Positions 26,906 through 35,131 of a DNA stretch of 64,000 nt are shown one piece after another. The notes beneath the pieces are model-generated. The model did no database searches and was not told where the DNA came from. It worked only from the letters and a program-made list of their open reading frames with translations. Position 1 is the stretch's first letter. Every line of letters begins with the position of its first letter. Origin of the DNA: Nocardia arthritidis (GTDB taxonomy: Bacteria > Actinomycetota > Actinomycetes > Mycobacteriales > Mycobacteriaceae); contig NZ_CP046172.1 in NCBI RefSeq assembly GCF_011801145.1, positions 1,054,001 through 1,118,000 on the forward strand. The letters run 5' to 3'. A program made the translations under genes and the position numbers.

Positions 26906-27406
26906 ATGAACACCGATCCGAGCACCCCGGTCGAACTCGACGCCGAGGCCACCGCGCCCGCCGATACCGCGACCGATGCGCCGGAGCCCGCGGGCGGCGC
27001 GATCGACCTCGTCAAGGGCGCGCCGGACGATTTCACCGAAATCGTGCTCCGCGTCGGCCCCGGCGGTGGCCGCAGGCAGCGCTTCTTCGGCAGGCTGCTC
27101 GGCGAAGCGCGCCGGTATAACAAGTCCGGATTCGAAGTGGTCCGGGTCTACATCAGCCGTAAGGGCAAGTTCGTGGTGCATCGCCGGGACGTCGACTGGA
27201 AGGACTACGCGCGGTCCGCCGATTGGAACGACTGGACGTCCTGGCGTGATCTGTTCGGATTCGCTGCCGGGCAACAGGATTGGGGCGATTACACGGTCGA
27301 TGTGGTGAACACCTTCGTCGAGCTGAGCGGCCGGATTCCGGAACGGATCTACCGCACCGTCGCCGACGTCGCGGCCAACCCGTCCGTCCAGGACCTCGAA
27401 ATATGA
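26906..27406 (+). CDS. EXLDI-family protein
   Basis: A 166-residue soluble protein that ends in the diagnostic C-terminal motif region, here VQDLEI. The central part (GPGGGRRQRFFGRLLGEARR, VYISRKGKFVVHRRDVDW and WTSWRDLFG) matches the EXLDI family of actinobacteria. The first 40 residues are Ala/Pro/Thr/Glu-rich and variable. ATG 26906 follows GGAGTGGGGT. Family function is unknown. It lies 34 bp upstream of an MMPL transporter gene, which is the common arrangement. Confidence 0.82.
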   Translation: MNTDPSTPVELDAEATAPADTATDAPEPAGGAIDLVKGAPDDFTEIVLRVGPGGGRRQRFFGRLLGEARRYNKSGFEVVRVYISRKGKFVVHRRDVDWKDYARSADWNDWTSWRDLFGFAAGQQDWGDYTVDVVNTFVELSGRIPERIYRTVADVAANPSVQDLEI

Positions 27407-27440
27407 ACCGTCTCAGGACGATTCGAAAGGAAACCGAATA

Positions 27441-29612
27441 ATGTTCGCTCGGCTGGGACGCCTCGTCGTGCACCACCCGTGGAAGGTGATCGGCCTGTGG
27501 GCGCTGATCGCCGTCGCGGTGATGGTGACCGCGCCGAAACTCCAATCGACCGCAGACCAATCCCAGTTCCTGCCATCGCATTACGAGTCCGTGCAGGCAA
27601 TGGACCTACAGCAGAAGGCATTTCCACAGAGCTCGGCGCCCGCCGCGCTCATCGTGTTCGAGCGGACCGACGGCGCGGCGCTGACCGACGCCGACGCGGC
27701 TGCCGTCACCGGAGTCGGTGCACAGCTCACCAGCCGGAACATCAAGGATGTCACCGCGATTCAGGTGACACCGCCGTCGGAGAACCGGTTGATCCAGATC
27801 ATCGCGGTGCAGATGACCAAGATGACCAGCCAGACCGACACCAGCCAGATGGATGCGGTGAAGGCGCTGCGTGACGCGCTGCAACCGCAGCTGCACGACA
27901 CCGAGCTGAAGGCCGGTATCACCGGTCAGGCCGCGCAGTACCTCGATCAGCAGGATTCCAGCACGAAGGGTATGGCCATCATCGGCATCGCCACGATCGC
28001 GCTGATCCTGGTGCTGCTGCTGGTCATCTTCCGCAGCCCGGTAATCGCGCTGCTGCCGATCGTGGTGATCGGCGCGATCTCCGGGGTCGTCAACGGGCTG
28101 ATCGCCCAGGCGGCCAAGGTATTCGACCTACAGGTCGACAGCTCGGTGAGCACCATCCTGCTGGTTGTGCTGTTCGGCGTCGGCACCGACTACATCCTGT
28201 TCCTGATGTTCCGCTATCGGGAGCGGCTGCGCGCCGGTGAGGATCCGAAGACCGCAATGGTCAGCGCCGTCACCAAGGTCGGCGAGGCCATCACCTCGGC
28301 GGCGGGCGCGGTGATCATCGCGTTCCTGGCGCTGACCCTGTCCACGCTCGGCATGTTCCGCGCGATGGGTCCGGCGCTGGCGATCGCGGTCGGTGTCGCA
28401 CTGCTGGCCGGGCTCACCCTGGTCCCCGCGGTGGTTTCGCTGTTGGGCGCCAAGGTGTTCTGGCCGTCGAAGGCATGGCGGAACGAGCCGAAGGGCGCGG
28501 TGTTCGGTGCGATCGGCGGTGCGCTCGGCCGACATCCGCGGGCGTTCGCGGTGGTGTCCGGTGGACTGCTGGTGGTGTTCGGGATCTTCGCCTTCGGTTT
28601 CCACCCGACCTTCGATATGACCTCCGGTTCGACCAGCGCGTCGTCCGAATCCACGGTCTGGAGCAAGGAATTGCTGAAGGGCGTGCCCGCCGGCGTCACC
28701 CAGCCTTCGGATGTGCTGCTGCGCTCGGACAGCGAGCTCACCTCGGATCAGCTCGGCGGGTACCGGAACGCGTTGGCCGGGGTGCCGGGTGTCGGACAGG
28801 TTGCCGAGCCACGGCTTTCGTCGGATAAGACGGTGGCCGACTTCCAGGTGATGTTGAGTTCGGCGCCGGAATCCGATGCCGCGCTCGATACCGTCCGCGG
28901 GCCGCTGCGGGATACCGCGCATGCCGCAGCGCCGGCCGGGACGACGGCCGAGGTCGGCGGGATGACTGCGGTATTCGTCGACTTCCAGGATGCGATGAAC
29001 CACGACTACACGATCGTGTTCCCGGTGGCGGCGCTGCTGATCATGGTGGTGCTCGGTCTGTTGCTGCGCAGCCTGGTGGCGCCGTGGTATCTGATGGCCT
29101 CGGTGTTCCTCGGCTTCGGCGCGACGCTCGGCGCGGCGGTGCTGCTGTTCCAGCACATCAAGGGCAACAGCGGCCTGATCTTCATGCTGCCGGTGATCAT
29201 GTACCTGTTCGTGGTGGCGCTCGGTACCGACTACAACATCCTGATGGTCGCCCGCCTGCGTGAGGAGGCGCGCGCCGGACGCAACCCGAAACAGGCCGCG
29301 GCGCTTGCGGTCCGGCACACCGGGCCGACCATCGCGGCGGCCGGGCTGATCCTGGCGGGCACCTTCGCCTCGATGATGTTGGCGGGCAACGACATGCTCT
29401 CGCAGATGGGGTTCGCCATCTCGGTGGGTATCGGGATCGCGGCCTTCGTGATGGCGATGTTCTTCACCCCGGCCGTCACGGCGCTGATGGGGCATGTGGC
29501 GTGGTGGCCGGGCCACGGCGATCGCGGCGCCAAGCCGGAGCGTCGTTCGCGGATCGACGAATATGCCGGGTTCGAAGCCTTCTATCAGGAGGAGGCGCGG
29601 GCCGGTCGGTGA
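27441..29612 (+). CDS. MMPL/RND-family transporter
   Basis: A 723-residue inner-membrane transporter with two halves, each a single helix, a periplasmic domain and five clustered helices. GVGTDYILFLMFRYRERLRA (about 235-254) and LGTDYNILMVARLREEARAG (about 594-613) are the duplicated MMPL GTDY motifs used in proton relay. It ends with a short charged tail. It follows the EXLDI gene in an operon. Family members move lipids or drugs across the membrane using the proton gradient; the cargo here is unknown. Confidence 0.9.
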   Translation: MFARLGRLVVHHPWKVIGLWALIAVAVMVTAPKLQSTADQSQFLPSHYESVQAMDLQQKAFPQSSAPAALIVFERTDGAALTDADAAAVTGVGAQLTSRNIKDVTAIQVTPPSENRLIQIIAVQMTKMTSQTDTSQMDAVKALRDALQPQLHDTELKAGITGQAAQYLDQQDSSTKGMAIIGIATIALILVLLLVIFRSPVIALLPIVVIGAISGVVNGLIAQAAKVFDLQVDSSVSTILLVVLFGVGTDYILFLMFRYRERLRAGEDPKTAMVSAVTKVGEAITSAAGAVIIAFLALTLSTLGMFRAMGPALAIAVGVALLAGLTLVPAVVSLLGAKVFWPSKAWRNEPKGAVFGAIGGALGRHPRAFAVVSGGLLVVFGIFAFGFHPTFDMTSGSTSASSESTVWSKELLKGVPAGVTQPSDVLLRSDSELTSDQLGGYRNALAGVPGVGQVAEPRLSSDKTVADFQVMLSSAPESDAALDTVRGPLRDTAHAAAPAGTTAEVGGMTAVFVDFQDAMNHDYTIVFPVAALLIMVVLGLLLRSLVAPWYLMASVFLGFGATLGAAVLLFQHIKGNSGLIFMLPVIMYLFVVALGTDYNILMVARLREEARAGRNPKQAAALAVRHTGPTIAAAGLILAGTFASMMLAGNDMLSQMGFAISVGIGIAAFVMAMFFTPAVTALMGHVAWWPGHGDRGAKPERRSRIDEYAGFEAFYQEEARAGR

Positions 29613-29621
29613 ATCACCGGG

Positions 29622-29662
29622 AAACGGCGCTGCGGTCGAGTTATTCGGCCGCAGCGCCGTTT
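29622..29662. terminator. Bidirectional terminator after MMPL gene
   Basis: AAACGGCGCTGCGG (29622-29635) pairs perfectly with 29649-29662, with a 13-base loop and TTTT at the distal end on the plus strand and AAA on the other side. It separates the MMPL gene from the convergent pentapeptide-repeat gene. Confidence 0.78.
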
Positions 29663-29736
29663 TCGGCGTTTACGTGAGTACGGGGGCGAATCACGTATCG
29701 CCGTTATCGCGCACCGCTACGCCGGTTGTCCGCCGG

Positions 29737-30333
29737 TCATCCGGCGCTGCCGGTGGACGGGCGCTTGCGAAGTTGTTCGCAGAACGCGTGATCGGCGTCG
29801 GGGCGGTCGTGACCGTCACGGGCGCAACCCTGTTGGGTGAAGCCGTCGCGGCCGTAACCCCAGCGGTCGAAGCCCGCGCGATTGAAGCCGCCCGAATCGT
29901 AGCCCCAACGGTCGTAACCCCAGCGGTCGTGACCGCTGCGGTCGTAGCCCGACTGGTCGAAGCCATCACGGTCGAAGCCGTTGCGGTCGCGGCCGAAACT
30001 GTCGTAGCCCCAGCGGTCGTAACCCGCTTGGTCGCGGCCGTCCGGGCCGTAGCCGTCGGGGGTGCGGCCGCCGTTGCAGGTCAGGTCGCCGGGAAAGCAC
30101 GGTCTGGGTGTCGGCGCCGGTGGGGTTACCGGGGGTGTGGTGACCGGCGGCGGTGTCACCGGTGGGGCGGTGACCGGCGGGGGAGTCACCGGGGCGGGTG
30201 CCGTCGGCGCGGGGGTTATCGGTGCGGCCTGTGCCGACGTGCCGACGGCTATCGGGGTGAGCAGCAGCGCCGCGGCGACGGCGGCCTGCGCCGCGGCTCG
30301 GCCGATCGCGCGGGAATCAATGGTCAACAGCAA
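29737..30333 (-). CDS. Secreted GYDRW pentapeptide-repeat protein, copy A
   Basis: A 198-residue exported protein not recognised functionally. TTG 30333 is chosen: AGGAGG lies nine bases upstream and the same TTG/ribosome-site arrangement exists in copy B. Residues 1-36 are a signal peptide (cleavage near AQA-AP) and 38-78 are a Pro/Thr/Val low-complexity linker. Cys79 and Cys86 form a CxxxxxxC pair. Residues about 99-168 are 14 tandem pentads of the form G-[YFHR]-D-x-x, most often GYDRW. The tail has two more cysteines. It may be a surface-exposed aromatic, acidic repeat protein. Confidence 0.68.
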   Translation of the reverse strand: MLLTIDSRAIGRAAAQAAVAAALLLTPIAVGTSAQAAPITPAPTAPAPVTPPPVTAPPVTPPPVTTPPVTPPAPTPRPCFPGDLTCNGGRTPDGYGPDGRDQAGYDRWGYDSFGRDRNGFDRDGFDQSGYDRSGHDRWGYDRWGYDSGGFNRAGFDRWGYGRDGFTQQGCARDGHDRPDADHAFCEQLRKRPSTGSAG

Positions 30334-30444
30334 ATCCAACGACCTCCTAGCAAGCGTGGAGCGCAACCTCGCACTCCGGCCTACCTATCGGTCGGTTGTC
30401 CATTTTTGCTACGAAATTGGCTGTTGGGTAGCATATTTCGTCCA

Positions 30445-30775
30445 TTAACCGCTAATCGCGTACGGGCGACGGACCTTTCGCGCACATTCGAGCACCTGGG
30501 CGATCGCGGAGCGGGACAGGCCGACCTCGGCGCCGATACTGGTCGGCGTCTACGACTGATCGGCGAGGGTGAGTATTTCTGCGAGCTGCTCGACCGGCAT
30601 CGACGAGAGCCCCGGCCGACGATGGCCCGCGCGACCGCCCAGATGCCCGCGTCATCGTTCTCGGGCTCGATCAGCTGTGCGTCGGCGGCCAGCTCCTCGG
30701 CCGAAATCGCCTCGGCCGCTTCCCGGATGACCTTCGCTGGCACTGCGGGCGCCCGCGGATTTGCCACGATCGATG
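30445..30775 (-). pseudogene. Truncated, decayed copy of the C-terminus of the membrane/HTH gene
   Basis: The minus strand encodes KVIREAAEAISAEELAADAQ and LIEPENDDAGIWAVARAIVG, almost the same as the C-terminal part of the 857-residue protein. A one-base deletion then shifts the frame. In the corrected frame, a TAG replaces the conserved tryptophan of QSWTP before the remaining HTH region and the shared end ISG-stop at 30445-30447. No N-terminal part exists. It is a remnant produced by the segmental duplication. The stretch from about 30790 to 30942 shows nothing else definite. Confidence 0.75.
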
Positions 30776-30942
30776 ACTATCGGGCCCGGCTCGGAGCGCT
30801 CACGGGCCGGTGCGGATTGGGTCTCGCTCCGGGCCGCGCGCAGCGAACCCCGGGTCGCCGGGTGCGGCGCGACCTTCGCGGTGCAGGCCGACGATCACGG
30901 CGGCCGTGTGGCTGGATGGTGTCGATCAGCGCCATTCATTGT

Positions 30943-31360
30943 TTAGCCGCTGCCGGTTGACGCACGTTGCTGGCGGTGCTGTTCACACGCCGTGTGATCG
31001 GCGTCCTGCCGGTCGTTTCCGGTGCGACCGCAACCCTGCCGAGTAAAACCTGCGCGGTCGTAACCCCACCGGTCGTAACCCCATGTGTCGTAACCCCACC
31101 GGTCGTAACCCCATGTGTCGTAACCGGGATTTGTCGCGGCCCCAGTGGTCGTAGCCGTTCCTGTCGTAGCCTGCCCGGTCGCGACCCCATTGATCGCGAC
31201 CGTCTGGTCCGAAGTTGCCGTTGCAGCTGAAATCTGTTGGGGAACAGGGTTTTGCGAGGGTGGGCCCGGCCAGCGCGACGGGGCCGAGCAATACGGCTCC
31301 GGCCAGTGCGGCCCGTGCCGCCAGCTGGCCGACCGCTCGTCTGCTAGCGATCCTTGACAA
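30943..31360 (-). pseudogene. Secreted pentapeptide-repeat protein, copy B, frameshifted
   Basis: TTG 31360 follows AGAGGACG at the same spacing as in copy A and encodes a signal peptide (SRRAVGQLAARAALAGAVLL) and the CxxxxxxC pair in PCSPTDFSCNG. Pentads GRDQW GRDRA GYDRN GYDHW GRDKS follow. One extra base in the GGG run at 31126-31128 then shifts the frame. In the neighbouring frame the repeats resume (GYDTW GYDRW GYDTW GYDRW GYDRA) and the protein would end ASTGSG-stop at 30943-30945, matching copy A. It could be a pseudogene, a phase-variable gene or a sequencing error. Confidence 0.72.
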
Positions 31361-31618
31361 GGCGATCGTCCTCTCTGCCTGTCTCCCGAATCTCTCTATG
31401 TTGAACGTCCAATTATGGGATTCTGGTCCAGTTTGGTTACGGGTATGAGGCGCACATCACTTCACAGGTGTGCAAGGGGACGTCGTCACAGTCGAATCGC
31501 TTCGCCGTGTCGCCGCTCCGGTTGCGACGGGGCTGCGCAACGCCGCGCTCCGGCCCGTCTACCGGTCGGTTGTCCGGCGTTCCGGTGAAATTGACAGCTG
31601 AAGAGCAGGTTTCGTCCA

Positions 31619-34192
31619 TTAACCGCTAATCGCGTATGGGCGGCGCACCTTTCGAGCGCATTCGAGCACCTGCGCGATCGCGGTGCGGGACAGGCCGACC
31701 TCGGCGCCAATGCTGGTCGGCGTCCACGACTGGTCGGCGAGGGTGAGGATCTCGGCCAGTTGCTCGACCGGCATCTGCGACAGCCCCCGCCCCACGATGG
31801 CCCGCGCGACGGCCCAAATCCCTGCGTCATCGTTCTCTGGCTCGATCAACTGCTCGTCAGCGACCAACTCCTCGGCCGAAATGGCCTCGGCTGCCTCCCG
31901 GATGACCTCGCTGGCATTGCGGGTCCCCGTGGATTTACCACGATCGACAGCCACCGGGCGTGCCGCATTCGGCTCGGAATCGCGCTTGGATCCCGGCCGT
32001 TCGCCGACGGGCTCGGACCGCGTGCCCGCGCGCTCGACCGGATCCGTATCGACGTTCAATGCCAATTGCTCTGAGCCAGTTTGGCTTTCAAGGGCACCCT
32101 CCGAATCATCGGCGGCCCGGCCACTCGCGGTGGCGGTTCGGCGCGCGGAACGTACGGTAGCCGAGGTGGGCGACGCGGGCTCGGATGCGGTGACGGTGTC
32201 CGCCGGAGCTTTGGGCGCCGGACCCGAGGCTGCGGAAGCTTTCACGATGGCCTCATCGGCACCGGTGACTCGGAAACCCGACTCGGTACGGTTCGTGGTC
32301 GCCACACGGCGAGATACTTCGGTGTGTATCGGTGAGCCGTTGGCAATATCGCCGCGCGCCGCCGGACCCATATTGACCGCGGCCGTGGGCCGGTCGTCTT
32401 CATCGGCCGCCTCGGCGTGAATTGCCGAGCCGTTGGCGGCACCGGGGCGGGCCGCCGGATTCGAGTGGGTAGGGGTGCCGGACGAGGTAACGACGGTGAA
32501 CGGGGTGCTGACGGGATGAGCCGAATCGTCCAGCGGGGGCGTACGGTCGGCGGGCTCGGCCGAGTTCCGCGGCCGCTGTTCGGATTCGGTGCGGTGCTGG
32601 ACGGCACCGGCGGCGGAATACGCCGGTCCCGAGCCGGAGTCGGGTGAATCGGCCCACTGCGCCGTGCGCACGGACCGCGGTCGAGTAGTACCCGCCGGAG
32701 AGGCGCCGATCTCGAAGCCGTTCTGGCGTGAGGTCTGCTGGTTCACCATGCCCATGAGGTGATCGGTGCTGGCGTCGGAATGCGTTGTCCCGTGGTCGAA
32801 GTCGGCCGACTGCGGTGCGGCTGTGTGCTGCGGTCGAGTTGTCCGTGCCGGATCGGCGTAGACCTCGGATCCGTTGTGGCCCAGGGCCGATTGCTGGTGC
32901 GATATGGCGTCGGTGTGGTCGGTTTCGGCGGTCGGGTGCGCTCGACTCGGGGCGGGGTCGGGTGAATCGGCTGACTGGGCTGGGTTAGGTTGTGCAGGCT
33001 TGGGGGTGCCCTCGGATGGGGTGCGGCACGGCAGATGTCCTGTGCGATCGGTCGTTGGCGTGGCCGGGCGGGTGGTGATTGAAGCATTGGGATACGTTGC
33101 GCGCAAGGATGATTCGTGGTCGCAATGGTAGGCGTCGATGGGGCGGGTAGCCCGGTCCGCTGGGTGGGTGGTGCTCTGGGCGTGGTAGAGGAGGGTTTCG
33201 GTGTGGTCGACGCGGGTGGGGGTCCAGGCGTTGGTGAGGTTGCGCATGCCCGCCTCGGTGACTTGTTGGGCGTCGAAGTCGCTGAAGCGGGCAGTGATTT
33301 GGGGGGTGGGTTCGCGGTTCTCGACGGCGGCGAGTTCCCGAATGTCGGCCGGGATGCCTTGGCGGGTGGCGGTGACAGGAGCGCCGCGCTCGGTGGTGAT
33401 GCGGCGGCGCGGGGCGGGCGCTTCATCGTCGGATGCCATCGGTACGCCGTCGATGAGCATCGCGTACCGCGCGGAAACCCAAGCGTGCAGCCAGATTACG
33501 ACGCCGACCATGATCGGCGCGATGGCGTATTCCGCGGCCCGGCCCCATTCTCCGGCGGCGAGATGCGGGCCTGCGTTGAGTGCGATGGTGGTGCCGAGCA
33601 GCGCGGTCTCGAAGAAGACGACCTTGCCGCGGTCGAGTTCGCGGCCCCAGCGGGCGGCGGTGGTGGCCACCACCATGATGGTGATGATCGGGATGGAGAT
33701 CATCGCCTCGATGCCGTAGCTGAGCCAGTACAGCGGGTCTGTCATATCACCGCTGGGCACCAGATTGTGCTGCACGTTGACCCCGGCCCACACCATGCCG
33801 AGCACGACGACCCCGATCAGCGCGCGGGCCGACCATTCCGCGCGCCGGTACAGCTGGGCGAGTCGCGCGTCCTGACTGGCGGCCCGGCGGCGCGCCGCAA
33901 GTGCCCGCCGATGCCAGCGGGCGTCCTCGTCCGCCGCGCGCTCGATGCCGCGGGCGGTGCGCCGGTCGCGCTTCTCCGCGGCCAGTTCGTCGGCGACGGC
34001 GCGCCGCCGCTGCCCCCGCCGCTTGGCCCGAACCCATTCCGCCAGTTCGCGTTCCGCGTCGATCTCGGCCTCGGAGAGCACCTCGAACAGCGCCGTGTCG
34101 TGCTGCAGCGGCAGTTTGCCGCGCGCCACCGCGACCCGCTGTGCCAACGCGGCGATCTCGTCGGAGTTTTCCTGCGACTGTCGGTCGACCAT
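31619..34192 (-). CDS. Large membrane protein with disordered linker and C-terminal HTH
   Basis: An 857-residue protein. Residues 1-115 are charged and probably coiled. About 120-240 hold four hydrophobic segments (ALIGVVVLGMVWAGVNVQ, IEAMISIPIITIMVVATTAA, FFETALLGTTIALNAGPHLA and AIAPIMVGVVIWLHAWVSA). About 265-760 are a Thr/Ala/Pro/Ser-rich low-complexity linker. The last 100 residues contain an acidic helix (REAAEAISAEELVADEQLIE) and a helix-turn-helix in WTPTSIGAEVGLSRTAIAQV. The membrane part recalls DUF2637/SpdB-like proteins of actinomycete conjugative elements, but I am not sure. Part of its 3' end was duplicated downstream. Confidence 0.62.
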   Translation of the reverse strand: MVDRQSQENSDEIAALAQRVAVARGKLPLQHDTALFEVLSEAEIDAERELAEWVRAKRRGQRRRAVADELAAEKRDRRTARGIERAADEDARWHRRALAARRRAASQDARLAQLYRRAEWSARALIGVVVLGMVWAGVNVQHNLVPSGDMTDPLYWLSYGIEAMISIPIITIMVVATTAARWGRELDRGKVVFFETALLGTTIALNAGPHLAAGEWGRAAEYAIAPIMVGVVIWLHAWVSARYAMLIDGVPMASDDEAPAPRRRITTERGAPVTATRQGIPADIRELAAVENREPTPQITARFSDFDAQQVTEAGMRNLTNAWTPTRVDHTETLLYHAQSTTHPADRATRPIDAYHCDHESSLRATYPNASITTRPATPTTDRTGHLPCRTPSEGTPKPAQPNPAQSADSPDPAPSRAHPTAETDHTDAISHQQSALGHNGSEVYADPARTTRPQHTAAPQSADFDHGTTHSDASTDHLMGMVNQQTSRQNGFEIGASPAGTTRPRSVRTAQWADSPDSGSGPAYSAAGAVQHRTESEQRPRNSAEPADRTPPLDDSAHPVSTPFTVVTSSGTPTHSNPAARPGAANGSAIHAEAADEDDRPTAAVNMGPAARGDIANGSPIHTEVSRRVATTNRTESGFRVTGADEAIVKASAASGPAPKAPADTVTASEPASPTSATVRSARRTATASGRAADDSEGALESQTGSEQLALNVDTDPVERAGTRSEPVGERPGSKRDSEPNAARPVAVDRGKSTGTRNASEVIREAAEAISAEELVADEQLIEPENDDAGIWAVARAIVGRGLSQMPVEQLAEILTLADQSWTPTSIGAEVGLSRTAIAQVLECARKVRRPYAISG

Positions 34193-34337
34193 CGCGTGCC
34201 TTCCCTGGATCAGGTGTCGGGCCGAGCACCGGCGCTGTTCGGTCTCGCTGTGTCACTCGAACATATGTGTGATCGAAGTGAGATTAAACCGACACCCGCC
34301 GTTGGTCAATGCCGGCGGATTACCCGCATGTCGCCGA

Positions 34338-35096
34338 TTACGCCGGGGATATCAAGCGCAGCACCGAATTTGTCACGAAAGTCCATGCGGCAGAAGCGGG
34401 ATCGATGATTTGGAAATGATCGATCCCCGGCGCGAAGACGAGTTCGGCGCCCGACAACGCGCAGTAGTCGCGGCCGATGTGGATCGGCACGCGCTGGTCC
34501 GCGTCGCCGTGCACGACCGCCGTCGGGACCGGAACGGGCCCGAGCGCCGACGGATTCGCGGCGGCGTAACGCTCCGGGAATTCATCGGGTCCACCGCCGA
34601 GGAAGGCCGCGACCGCGCCCTCCCCGTTGCCAAGTCGATACGACTCGGCCAGATCCGCGACGGGGGCGAGTGCCACGATGCCGATGACGGGCGGCTGTTC
34701 CGTTGTGCGCCAAGGGGTTTCGCTGGGCAGCCGGTGCCGCAGCGCCGCCCACAGCGCGAGCTGGCCGCCCGCCGAATGGCCGACGTAGCCGATGCGTCCC
34801 TGCTGGATGCGGCCGGGAAATCGCTCATCGATCAGCGTGGGCAGGGTGTCGAAGGCGCGCGCGATATCGTCGAGGGTCGCCGACCAGGCGCCGTCGCCGC
34901 GCCGGTATTCGATATTGGCGACGACGTATCCGAGTCGCGCGAGCGCCGCGGTCGCGACCCCCGCGTGCTGGCGATCGACCATCGTCCGCCAGTAACCACC
35001 GTGCAGGTACAGGATCAGCGGAGCTGGCCGGGGCTCCTCGGGTAGATATATATCCGCGACCTGATCGTCCAGCGGTCCGTATTCGATGGTTGTCAT
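34338..35096 (-). CDS. Alpha/beta hydrolase, HGGYWR esterase type
   Basis: A 252-residue cytoplasmic hydrolase. YLHGGYWR is the HGG oxyanion motif with the YW extension typical of kynurenine-formamidase-like and carboxylesterase proteins. GYVGHSAGGQLALW gives the nucleophile, GDADQRVP the acid region and GIDHFQI the histidine. ATG 35096 follows GGAGAACGC; an in-frame GTG 30 bp upstream is possible. No kynurenine-pathway neighbour is present, so the substrate is open. Confidence 0.82.
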   Translation of the reverse strand: MTTIEYGPLDDQVADIYLPEEPRPAPLILYLHGGYWRTMVDRQHAGVATAALARLGYVVANIEYRRGDGAWSATLDDIARAFDTLPTLIDERFPGRIQQGRIGYVGHSAGGQLALWAALRHRLPSETPWRTTEQPPVIGIVALAPVADLAESYRLGNGEGAVAAFLGGGPDEFPERYAAANPSALGPVPVPTAVVHGDADQRVPIHIGRDYCALSGAELVFAPGIDHFQIIDPASAAWTFVTNSVLRLISPA

Positions 35097-35131
35097 TGGT
35101 GCGTTCTCCGAATTATGTTGGTGCACAGTGT

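Larger units (their letters stand above)
29737..31940. repeat. Partial tandem segmental duplication (about 1 kb units)
   Basis: The unit 29737 to about 30790 (secreted repeat gene, its upstream spacer and the end of the HTH/membrane gene) is homologous to 30943 to about 31940 in the same orientation. Long stretches of the spacer and the HTH-coding part are nearly identical by eye, for example TTTCGTCCATTAACCGCTAA at about 30435-30455 and 31610-31630. Copy A keeps an intact repeat gene but a broken HTH fragment. Copy B keeps the intact 857-codon HTH gene but a frameshifted repeat gene. Confidence 0.8.

Noticed and set aside
31040..31125. Closely spaced 15-30 bp DNA repeats resembling a CRISPR or tandem-repeat array
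   Set aside because: They are the coding DNA for GYDRW/GYDTW pentads; there are no unique spacers of constant length and no cas genes.
34000..34300. Possible mobile-element boundary at the large membrane/HTH gene
   Set aside because: No integrase, no relaxase, no terminal repeats or attachment-site duplication seen; only a loose resemblance of the membrane part to conjugation proteins.
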